From a virus: 53,002 bases of DNA. The position numbers were made by a program, and so were the translations under genes. Positions 45,646 to 53,002 of this stretch are shown here, one piece after another. The stretch's first letter is position 1. Each line of letters starts with the position of its first letter. The stretch covers positions 1-53,002 of IMG/VR virus record IMGVR_UViG_3300015024_000006. One strand, 5' to 3'. The notes beneath the pieces are model-generated. The model saw only the letters and a list, made by a program, of their open reading frames with translations, searched no databases and was not told where the DNA came from.

Positions 45646-48564
45646 CTAGGCACCCCGCAAGAAGATCCCCACCATCCCCGCATCGGTTTGATGTAGTGCG
45701 TAGCCCAGCCGATGCACCTTCTTGCGCCCCACGATGGCACGCACACCGCCCATGCCGTCACTCGTCACCCATGCACGTTTCTTGATGTGTGCAGCCGTGG
45801 CAACGCGCACGCGACCGCACAGGGCTATGGCCAGGGCTATGCCTTCTGCGCCCTCAGCATCCCCGATGCAGAAGCCACCGCCAGCACTGACGATCATGGC
45901 GAAATCACAGCCATCATGGGTGCAGCGTGTCAGGGTATTGTCATCATTTGGACAGACCACCGTACCAGCGGCATAGGCGGCATCGCTCGGATAGATCTCC
46001 GCATAGTCGAATGTGTCGAACGTACCGCCGACGCCATAGTTGTAGCTACTATTGGTCGTTTTCACATTGGTCCCGCCAATGGTGAAATCACCGTTGGCTT
46101 TCATCTCGGCGAGCTTGGCACCTGCAAACGTGCGAAAGCCGAGCCAGCTATCACACTGGATGGTCCCAGGAGTACCATGTATGCCGAGGATGCCCGTCAC
46201 GCCAAGATACCCGGCGAGAAAACTATTACCAGCGCCGTCTACCTGGAATTGCGTCAGGCTGACCGTCCCACTCCCGCCCAGATTGGCGGCGGCGTTGGCA
46301 TTCGCGGCATAGCCTGCATTCACCGCATAGTTGGCATTGGCAGCGGTCCCTGCGTTGGTGGCGTTAACTGCATTGGTGGCGTTATCTGCCGTGCCGTGTA
46401 TGGCCCCTGCTACAGTCATAGCGCCGGAGAGTGTGGTAGAGGCAGCCGAGATAGCCAACGTGCCATTACCAGCACCCGTATTGCCGCCCGATGCCCGTAG
46501 CCGTACATCGTAATCGATGGCATTGCCACTGCTATGCATGTCGATCGTGGGGGCATTCACCGTGCCTTGATTGCCCATTTCGATCCCCGCATTGACGGCA
46601 GTGAGTGAGAGCGCCCCCACCTGTGCCGAGGGGTTGGCAGCACTAATCGAGAGCGCACCCGTCATGGTGCCACCGCCACTGGTGATCGGCGATCCGCCGC
46701 CACTATACAGCGCGTTGATCGCATTGGTGGCGTTGACGATCCCGTTTTCAATGTTGGTCATGTTGGGTTGTGAGAGCGGCGTGGTGCCAGCGATCCACGC
46801 CGTCGCGGTGTACGAAAGTGGCATCGCAGATCCTCCAGAAAATGCAGCAGTCATAGGAATGGAACGAGTATTGGGAATAGTCGATGACGAAAAAGCAGCA
46901 GTGAAGGGGATCGGGCGTTGATGCACACCAGCGCCGAATGCCGCCGTCATCGGAATGGAGCGCGTCTGAAACATCGTGGAGGCGTGTCCAACGATCGTTC
47001 CCATCATTGGCTGATCGACACCCGCAATCGGCTCGACGCTGTTGATGTCACCATAGTTGCCGACATTCCAGTACCAGCTATGCACGCCGTTGGTATCAAG
47101 GAAGGTCAGCGTATTGTCGAGCATCGTTGCCCATCGACTATCGGACGTGCCACCGCCTGTGATGCCCGTCGCAGTGCCACCCGTCCACAACGTCGGCACG
47201 CCTAGCTCGCCAACGACACCGATCGCACTGTTGGCTTTGAGCCACGTCACGAACGGCTGTACGCGGGTAATCATGCCATTGACCCCAACGCTATTCGTGC
47301 TGAAATTATTGGGGCTGTATTGGCCATAACCGGATGGATCGCCAGGGACATCGCCATAGACATGCGCCTGATACCAGAGGTTGCTCCCAACGTAGGGGGT
47401 AAAGCCGGTATACCTGTACGGCTGCATATCGGGACCGCAGGTCGTGATAATCGGTTTCACCGTGTCGATGAGGCGTATCGCGGTGATAGCGGCTTGCGAT
47501 GCGGTAGGCCAGTCGAGGGTATGCCAGGGTTCATTCATGAGGTCATACGCAAAAACGGTGTTACTCGTCTTATAATGCGTGGCCATGCGCGACCAGAAAT
47601 CCGCGAACGCCGCATAGGGGAGGGTGCTACTGCCAAGCGTATCGGATCCTAACGGATATTGGCCCTGATTGATGAGCGTAAACGCGATGTGCTGGCCATT
47701 GCGAGCGGCAGAGCCAACGAACGTATCCATATTGGCAAGGTACGTCGCATTCAATGCGCCTGATAATGTCGGTTGCAGTGCCTCCCAACGCAGCGGGACA
47801 CGGAACCAGTCGATGCCCTTCGCATGGTAATAGTTCATCTGTGCTTGGCTAGGGAACACATCACTACCACCATAGCCGCCCTGCCATGCGCCGAATACAT
47901 TCGCGCCTCGGAAATAGCGTGCTGTGACCGCGCCAGTCGTGCCACTAAATGCCGCCGTCATAGGAATGGATCGTGCGAACGAGGTGGCACTGCCCGTGCC
48001 AGGGGTGATGATCTGCGTCGTGCTGTCGCTATCGGCGTTGCAGATAAAGTTTGCCGTGCTCGTGCCAGTGGCATTGGTGGTGATATTCAACGTCACTTGT
48101 ACGTACAGTTTGCTGCCGCTGTAGAATACCGCATTTGGGAGAGAGGTTGCGGCAAAGGTGTAGGTGGTATTAGAGGTCGTGAAACCTTGCGCGATGAGCG
48201 ACATACTGCCGATGGACGTATAGACCCCTGCGCGGTACACAGAGACGTTGAGGATCAGATCGGCGGCGATGCTGCCTGACGACACGGAGCATTGCAGCGT
48301 GGGGGTCCAATTGCCAGCGACGATCTGCTGGCCTTCCAATGCGGTCGTATCGTAGATCCAGCCATGCCCACTAGCAGCGCCGATACCCCCCGCGTTTGGC
48401 CATGCCGCGCCACTGCCTTGACTGATGACCTCGCCATAGCCGGTCGATGTCCCGATCATCGTCGTGTTGGATGCGTTGCTACTGGCAGCAGGGGTGATGA
48501 GGCCATTGGCACTCGCTACAGACGACGCAGCGGTATTGGTCAGATAGAGCGTTAATGCGGTCAT
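45646..48564 (-). CDS. Tail protein with glycoside hydrolase family 5 domain
   Basis: 972 residues behind GGAGG. Residues 1-195: beta domain shared with the repeat fibre. Residues about 205-560: GH5 cellulase-like barrel, RGANVFGAW, GIDWFRVPLRWEALQP, YDLMNEPWH with acid/base E345, YQAHVYGD, GVVGELGVP with nucleophile E453, SWYWNVGNYG. Four RSIPMTAAF motifs flank the barrel. Residues about 600-800 are Asn/Ala-rich (NATNAVNATNAG). C-terminal ~150 residues (FDYAEIYPSDAAYAAGTVVCPN, ...) resemble the self-cleaving peptidase_G2/collar end domain. Likely degrades host surface polysaccharide. Confidence 0.88.
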   Translation of the reverse strand: MTALTLYLTNTAASSVASANGLITPAASSNASNTTMIGTSTGYGEVISQGSGAAWPNAGGIGAASGHGWIYDTTALEGQQIVAGNWTPTLQCSVSSGSIAADLILNVSVYRAGVYTSIGSMSLIAQGFTTSNTTYTFAATSLPNAVFYSGSKLYVQVTLNITTNATGTSTANFICNADSDSTTQIITPGTGSATSFARSIPMTAAFSGTTGAVTARYFRGANVFGAWQGGYGGSDVFPSQAQMNYYHAKGIDWFRVPLRWEALQPTLSGALNATYLANMDTFVGSAARNGQHIAFTLINQGQYPLGSDTLGSSTLPYAAFADFWSRMATHYKTSNTVFAYDLMNEPWHTLDWPTASQAAITAIRLIDTVKPIITTCGPDMQPYRYTGFTPYVGSNLWYQAHVYGDVPGDPSGYGQYSPNNFSTNSVGVNGMITRVQPFVTWLKANSAIGVVGELGVPTLWTGGTATGITGGGTSDSRWATMLDNTLTFLDTNGVHSWYWNVGNYGDINSVEPIAGVDQPMMGTIVGHASTMFQTRSIPMTAAFGAGVHQRPIPFTAAFSSSTIPNTRSIPMTAAFSGGSAMPLSYTATAWIAGTTPLSQPNMTNIENGIVNATNAINALYSGGGSPITSGGGTMTGALSISAANPSAQVGALSLTAVNAGIEMGNQGTVNAPTIDMHSSGNAIDYDVRLRASGGNTGAGNGTLAISAASTTLSGAMTVAGAIHGTADNATNAVNATNAGTAANANYAVNAGYAANANAAANLGGSGTVSLTQFQVDGAGNSFLAGYLGVTGILGIHGTPGTIQCDSWLGFRTFAGAKLAEMKANGDFTIGGTNVKTTNSSYNYGVGGTFDTFDYAEIYPSDAAYAAGTVVCPNDDNTLTRCTHDGCDFAMIVSAGGGFCIGDAEGAEGIALAIALCGRVRVATAAHIKKRAWVTSDGMGGVRAIVGRKKVHRLGYALHQTDAGMVGIFLRGA

Positions 48565-48576
48565 GTCCTGGCCTCC

Positions 48577-49101
48577 TTACGCCTCATCATAGCCAAGTAG
48601 CAGGGTTGGCATGGCAGCCGCATTGTTGGCACCTGCTGCATAGGTGTTATCGACGCCCAGACAGATGACGACCATTGACCCTGTGGGGCCTGTGCTGGCA
48701 GTCGAGACGGACGTATTGTCGTATTGCGCGGTGCTTGTCGTGACGGCGGTATAACCAGCGGGTATGGCCCCATTGCTGCCGGAAGCAGTGGGCATGTTGC
48801 CTGCCGCTGCCTGCGCATAACTGCTCACTGCCAAGGCCTTCCAGTAGACAGTGATACCCGTCGCGGTGGCTGCCGAATTGGAGATACGGCGATTGCTGAT
48901 CGAGGTCGTACCACCTGTGGTAACGGAGAGGACCATGCTCTTGATCCATGAGAAGTTGGTGCCAGCGGCGGCAGGAAGCGGAATGATATTGGTCGTGCCA
49001 TTGGTGGTATCTTCTCTGTTGTATTTGCCGCCCGTCTCGATGTTGAGCCACGTTGCGGAACCGCCGACGCTGTTTTGTGCCTGTACGACTGCATTGGCCA
49101 T
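48577..49101 (-). CDS. Virion protein, paralogue of 42690-43208
   Basis: 174 residues. Strong internal agreement with 42690-43208 over nearly the full length (SATWLN, NREDTTNG, SNRRISNS, YWKALAVSSYAQAA, SGSNGA-PAGYT, QYDNTSV, GYDEA). Placed immediately before the GH5 tail gene, so each fibre-type gene has its own copy. Function unknown; likely a fibre adaptor. Confidence 0.8.
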   Translation of the reverse strand: MANAVVQAQNSVGGSATWLNIETGGKYNREDTTNGTTNIIPLPAAAGTNFSWIKSMVLSVTTGGTTSISNRRISNSAATATGITVYWKALAVSSYAQAAAGNMPTASGSNGAIPAGYTAVTTSTAQYDNTSVSTASTGPTGSMVVICLGVDNTYAAGANNAAAMPTLLLGYDEA

Positions 49102-49113
49102 GATATGCCCTCC

Positions 49114-49500
49114 TTAAATGATGCTATCGAGTTGGAACTGAATGCTTTCCTGATTGACGATATGGGTATGGGAATAGAGCGCACGTGCTATCATAATACC
49201 ACTATTCGGCGTCATCGTAGCGGTATTCCCTGCGAACCACCCGACTTCTGTTATCACCGTACCGCCGCTCTCGGAAGGGGACAGATACATCGTGATGAGG
49301 CCTTCCCCCGCCGCCGCGCCATTGGCCCACGCGGTCGTACGCTTGCGGAAGACTTCCGCCCCTAACTGTGTATCCGTCGCAGCGGGGGCCGTGCTGCTCG
49401 TGCCAATAGCGATATAGGTCACGGTGGTAGATACTGGCACGCCATTGATCGCGTCGCGTAACAAGTTCAGCCCGGCATTGGTGATGGTGACTGCTGCCAT
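49114..49500 (-). CDS. Tail-associated structural protein
   Basis: 128 residues from 49500 where AGGAGG fits; the longer frame runs into the hub gene. TITNAGLNLLRDAINGVP, TYIAIGTSSTAPAATDTQLGAEVFRK and TEVGWFAGNTATMTPNSG are hallmarks of a small phage tail/baseplate protein family with 'LRDAI' and 'IGTG' opening. Lies between tail hub and fibre genes. Confidence 0.8.
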   Translation of the reverse strand: MAAVTITNAGLNLLRDAINGVPVSTTVTYIAIGTSSTAPAATDTQLGAEVFRKRTTAWANGAAAGEGLITMYLSPSESGGTVITEVGWFAGNTATMTPNSGIMIARALYSHTHIVNQESIQFQLDSII

Positions 49501-49511
49501 GATGAGACCTC

Positions 49512-51434
49512 CTAACAGGCAATAGTGGTATTGGCACAGAGTGTGGAAGGACCGCAGAGCGGACAGACGAACACCGTTGTGATCAGATTTGCAGTCCATG
49601 CGGGCCATGTCGCGGTAAACGGCGCAAGCAACGCGATCTGCTGTGAGACGCCGATATTGATCGCATTTGCTGCCTGCTGTGAGGCGAGCAGCGTGGCGAA
49701 AAATGCGACCCAGGTCGTATCGTATGGCCCCATAACCGCCGTGATCTGATACCAGATGTTGAGATTGTCTGATCCATCGGTTGCGGTAACGGACTCTATC
49801 AGCATGGAGGCATTGTTGAGCGCATGCGCTGGCAAGTTGACGGTCACGAATTGGCCCTGACTGAAGCCGCTCTGTCGTGTCCAGAATGTGAGGATCGTCC
49901 CCGTGGCGGCATAACGACTGATGAGTTGCGCAGCGAGAGCGAATCCGTCCGCCGTGCTTTGAATCGTGGCATCGGTCGGGCCACTTTCGACAATCCCTGT
50001 CGTGCTCTCTAACGTTGCCTCGGTGGTGATCTGTCCAACGTCAGAGGTAATGACCACCGTCGCATATTGCCCCGTATACGTGACACTGAGTGTATCCGTG
50101 CTGAGGAGCTTTGTCCCTGCTGTATCTTGTGCCAGAATGGGATCACCCTTTGCCCAGTACCAGTCATAGCCCGATGTATTGACACCCTTGATGCCTTTGG
50201 TTTTCGCAGTGCCATTCACGGTGATTGTCGGAACCGTTGCGAAGGGATAGCCCATGGTAAACGCCGTCGCGGTGCCATCGCCTTTCCGTGTCTCGGTCTG
50301 GCTTGCCGTCTGCGCTGTGCCTCCCAGGACGTATTGGGTATTGCGATAGTTCGGATTGCCACGTGACACCGTGATTTGTTTGCTATGGTCGATCTGCGAT
50401 CCATCGATGATCGTGGGATTGACGATGGCACTATACGGCACGAAATACAATTGCTTGAATTGGTCGATCTGCCAATAGAAGCCAGCACGCGCCGCCAGGG
50501 TATCAAGTGCGCTGGCTGCCGTGACATAGTTGAACGTTTCATTGATCGTCGGCCCTGCGTTGATTTGCCCAACCGTGACACCCTCGCTGGCCAGATAGCG
50601 ACTCACGATATCTGTGACGATCGCACCGCATGTTTGGCTGTTGTAGATGCCCACGATGATGCGTTTATCTGCGAGGTAATGCTGGTCGATGCAGACAACA
50701 TCGTGCAGCAGATTTGCCATGTACCCAGGCTTGGCTTCCTTCGGCTGTGAGACATAGCCACTAAAGATCAGCAACCCTTTGTTGTCATAGATAGCGGTGG
50801 CTTGATATTGCTGTACATGCGTCGCGGTGGTCGTGCGGAGCGCAAAGGACGCCTGTGAGCGGCGTCCTATGGCACTCATGATGTTGAGTGAGCCAGCCAG
50901 GGGAATGTACGGCGATCCTCCAACGTTGATGGTATAGGTGCCTGTCAATGGTCCGACGGTATAGTGCGCGGTGATGCGTAGCGGAGAGAGGGTGTAATTG
51001 TAGATCGCGATCTCATCGAGATAGCCGTCTTGCGTGTAGCTCCCTGCGTATTCCAGTGCTTGCGAGAGCGGGACGGCAGCCCCCGCACTGCTGGTTGTGA
51101 CCGCACCATCGACATAGAGGATCGTGCCAAAGCTGTCTACCGTGATGACGACATAGTGCCAGCCCGATCCGATGTTGATCCAGAATTCCAGTGATGCCGC
51201 TGTGAAGGTATCGACGTTGAGCGTCACGGGCAGCGTGATGCCCCCCGCCGCCGTGAACCGCATGGCGGTATCCGTATCGCCGCTGATCGCTCCTGGCTGA
51301 TTCAGCGTAGCACCAGACAACGCGGCATGGTAATTATTGCCACTGCTGTCATGCGCTATCATGCCGATCGTTTCATCAGCACGATAATACGCTTTCGGGT
51401 TGTCTGCCAGGACCGTTGCGGAATACAGCGACAC
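49512..51434 (-). CDS. Tail tip / hub protein with N-terminal lectin-like domain
   Basis: 640 residues from GTG with AAGGAGG upstream. Residues about 5-160: LamG/concanavalin-like fold (FTAASLEFWINIGSGWHYVVITVD, GYLDEIAIYNYTLSPLRI). Residues about 170-560: hub-like part (SFALRTTTATHVQQY, GLLIFSGYVSQPKE, DVVCIDQHYLADKR, TAASALDTLAARAGFYWQID), as in siphovirus Tal/minor tail proteins. The C-terminus ends in VFVCPLCGPSTLCAN, a Cys cluster unusual for a hub. Probably forms the tail tip and binds sugars. Confidence 0.82.
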   Translation of the reverse strand: MSLYSATVLADNPKAYYRADETIGMIAHDSSGNNYHAALSGATLNQPGAISGDTDTAMRFTAAGGITLPVTLNVDTFTAASLEFWINIGSGWHYVVITVDSFGTILYVDGAVTTSSAGAAVPLSQALEYAGSYTQDGYLDEIAIYNYTLSPLRITAHYTVGPLTGTYTINVGGSPYIPLAGSLNIMSAIGRRSQASFALRTTTATHVQQYQATAIYDNKGLLIFSGYVSQPKEAKPGYMANLLHDVVCIDQHYLADKRIIVGIYNSQTCGAIVTDIVSRYLASEGVTVGQINAGPTINETFNYVTAASALDTLAARAGFYWQIDQFKQLYFVPYSAIVNPTIIDGSQIDHSKQITVSRGNPNYRNTQYVLGGTAQTASQTETRKGDGTATAFTMGYPFATVPTITVNGTAKTKGIKGVNTSGYDWYWAKGDPILAQDTAGTKLLSTDTLSVTYTGQYATVVITSDVGQITTEATLESTTGIVESGPTDATIQSTADGFALAAQLISRYAATGTILTFWTRQSGFSQGQFVTVNLPAHALNNASMLIESVTATDGSDNLNIWYQITAVMGPYDTTWVAFFATLLASQQAANAINIGVSQQIALLAPFTATWPAWTANLITTVFVCPLCGPSTLCANTTIAC

Positions 51435-51446
51435 CGTGAAACCTCC

Positions 51447-53002
51447 TTACAGCGTAAACCAGTTATTCCCGTTATTCGTCAGGCGCATCACGCCATACGC
51501 GGTAGTGATGGTCTTATTCGCCGCGCCGTCAATCGTGCCAGAGGCAGCAGTAATCGTAATGGTATAGGTATTCGCCGCGCCCATATCTTTGATGATGAGA
51601 CCTTGCCCATTCAGACCGTTCGGATTCGGGATGGTGATAGCAAGCACTGCCGATTGATTGACGAGGATGAGGCTATCACTCAGCAATGCGGTATAATTCG
51701 CGGTGATCTGCACGATGCCTTGTGTTTGCTCGTCATAATAGCGACTATTCGCATGATTGAAGGTGTATTGGTTGGTGGATTGATTCGTAATGCGGCTGTA
51801 CGAAATGCGGGTAGGGCCTGCTCCACTCTGCTCTTGCACGGCGCGGCGCTGATTCGTGCCGACAATATTATTGAAGATACAATTGCGGATCTCGATATTG
51901 GCAACAGGGCTATCAATCAGGATGCCATTGTCCTGATTATCATAAATGGTGCTACCGATGACCATGCTTCTGTCAGAGCCAGCGGCGAAATGGATACCTT
52001 CTTTATTCAGCGCTGCACGGGCATAGATGCCACCCTGGATGATGCACGGCTTGGTTACATACACGTTGTCTTGTGCAGAATCGGTGACGGTGTTGTCCAG
52101 TAAAATGAAATCAGTACCACTGGAAGGGGAGACACGAATACCCGTATTCAATGACGATCGGACCACATTCCCGATGATCTGACAGTGATTTGCGCCTTGT
52201 GCTAACACATCCGTGATATTAATGCCAAAACCATTATTGTAGACAAGATTGCCTGACACCACAATCGTATCCGTGTCGGTTATCGAGATGCCCCCCGCAT
52301 CACCATTGGTGCTCGTCTGGCCTGAGCACTCGTTGCCAGTAACCGTGACATAACTCGATATCTGATTGCCGCCCGTCTCCGTCGTGCCGCGAACATTGAC
52401 GCCTTGGATACCATTATTTGCACAGACGTTATTCGCGATCGTGATATGTGAGCATCCTTCACTGCCAACGCCGTCGCCTTGTGCCATCGTGGGACCGTTG
52501 CCCGTGCAGACATTATTGGCAAACGTGATATAGGTGCTTCCCAAGCCTTGCACGCCAGAAAAAGCACCACCTGTACACACGTTGCCAGAAACGGTGATAT
52601 TGGTGCATATCGTATAGGGCGCGATGTCTTTGGCACGGATATAGATTTGATTGTCATAGTTCGCTACCATACGATTTTGCGTAATCATCAGATTGCTACA
52701 GCCGCCATTGGCCATGATTCCACTGACATAGCAGTCATGGATGTAGCAGCGAGTAATGGTAATATCGTCACTATTGGCCATGAATATTCCAGAGAGATGC
52801 GTATATTGTATCGAAAGCTGGGTGACATTGACTTTATTCCCATCGATCGTGATGTCAGAAATCGTGACATGCGCGACACTGCTGAGATTGAGTACGTTGG
52901 CATTGGTCCCTGCTGCTGCTTTCAGAATCGAGGATCGTCCCGCGCCAATGATGAGGCAATTACTCGGCACGAGCAGATCCGCACTGATGATGTAGGTACC
53001 GC
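51447..53002 (-). CDS. Parallel beta-helix (pectate-lyase-like) tail protein, main part
   Basis: Residues about 47-565 of the protein started at 1-270. Repeated short strands with Asn ladder positions (VTISDITIDGNKVNV, ITVSGNVCTGGAFSG, ITIANNVCANNGIQG, DTIVVSGNLVYNNGFG, CQIIGNVVRSSLNTGIRV) show a long right-handed beta-helix. The C-terminal 100 residues (QITANYTALLSDSLILVNQSAVLAITIPNPNGL) form a separate domain seen at tailspike ends. Role by family: receptor binding or polysaccharide lyase/hydrolase; no catalytic residues assigned. Confidence 0.88.
   Translation of the reverse strand, partial: GTYIISADLLVPSNCLIIGAGRSSILKAAAGTNANVLNLSSVAHVTISDITIDGNKVNVTQLSIQYTHLSGIFMANSDDITITRCYIHDCYVSGIMANGGCSNLMITQNRMVANYDNQIYIRAKDIAPYTICTNITVSGNVCTGGAFSGVQGLGSTYITFANNVCTGNGPTMAQGDGVGSEGCSHITIANNVCANNGIQGVNVRGTTETGGNQISSYVTVTGNECSGQTSTNGDAGGISITDTDTIVVSGNLVYNNGFGINITDVLAQGANHCQIIGNVVRSSLNTGIRVSPSSGTDFILLDNTVTDSAQDNVYVTKPCIIQGGIYARAALNKEGIHFAAGSDRSMVIGSTIYDNQDNGILIDSPVANIEIRNCIFNNIVGTNQRRAVQEQSGAGPTRISYSRITNQSTNQYTFNHANSRYYDEQTQGIVQITANYTALLSDSLILVNQSAVLAITIPNPNGLNGQGLIIKDMGAANTYTITITAASGTIDGAANKTITTAYGVMRLTNNGNNWFTL
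52877..53002. repeat. Terminal direct repeat, right copy (circular overlap)
   Basis: Identical to 3-128, see the left copy. Confidence 0.95.

Noticed and set aside
1-53002. tRNA genes
   Set aside because: No cloverleaf with intact anticodon and T-arm sequence was recognised on either strand by eye; a covariance-model scan would settle it.

Overview
This window is a complete tailed-phage genome assembled as one circular contig. Bases 3-128 are repeated exactly at 52877-53002, and a single reading frame (a beta-helix tail protein) continues across the join, so the circle is about 52,874 bp. GC is slightly above half. The late region follows the HK97/siphovirus order: terminases, SPP1-type portal, Mu F-like protein, scaffold, coat, head-tail connectors, tail tube, frameshifted tail chaperones, tape measure, tail tip and fibres, holin and endolysin. 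No tail sheath is seen, so a long non-contractile tail is expected. Host: unknown. Promoters are ordinary sigma-70 type (TTGACA/TATAAT) and ribosome sites are AGGAGG-like. The octamer GCGATCGC is strongly over-represented. A non-actinobacterial host with CGATCG-rich DNA (cyanobacteria or some Chloroflexota) is a guess, not a result.

Layout on the circle. (1) Minus strand, 18182 down to 1 and on from 53002 down to 40071: a small HTH protein, primase-helicase, sigma factor, then the whole virion and lysis module. (2) Plus strand, 18410-23896: an early operon with SWIM-zinc protein, Rad52-like annealing protein, HNH protein, cytosine methyltransferase, small genes and an ASCH protein, mostly joined by ATGA overlaps. 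(3) 24346-35590: accessory region of short operons in both orientations, with a MerR-like regulator, tyrosine integrase, lipoprotein-like protein, zinc-binding proteins, a J-domain protein, an XRE repressor and many unknown small genes, divided by hairpin terminators. (4) Plus strand, 35786-40015: CsrA, a membrane protein with a C-terminal DNA-binding-like domain, ParA, ParB and small genes, ended by a strong intrinsic terminator that meets the end of the late operon.

How it fits together. ParA/ParB with an 18-bp palindrome just upstream, plus an integrase and several repressor-like proteins, point to a temperate phage-plasmid: an extrachromosomal prophage segregated by ParABS, with the recombinase either integrating it or resolving multimers. 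A phage sigma factor and a phage CsrA offer two layers of host takeover (transcription and translation). The virion is unusual for a glycoside hydrolase family 5 domain in a tail protein and for a neighbouring fibre built from 26 copies of a 14-residue repeat. These two proteins share an N-terminal domain, and each lies beside a copy of a second paralogous pair, so the tail-fibre module appears duplicated.

The clearest points for follow-up are the -1 frameshift site in the tail chaperone, the csrA-membrane protein-parAB cluster, the repeat fibre with its GH5 sister, the two-frame coding in the methyltransferase, the amber-interrupted small gene at 34360-34614, and a set of palindromic operators at well-formed promoters.
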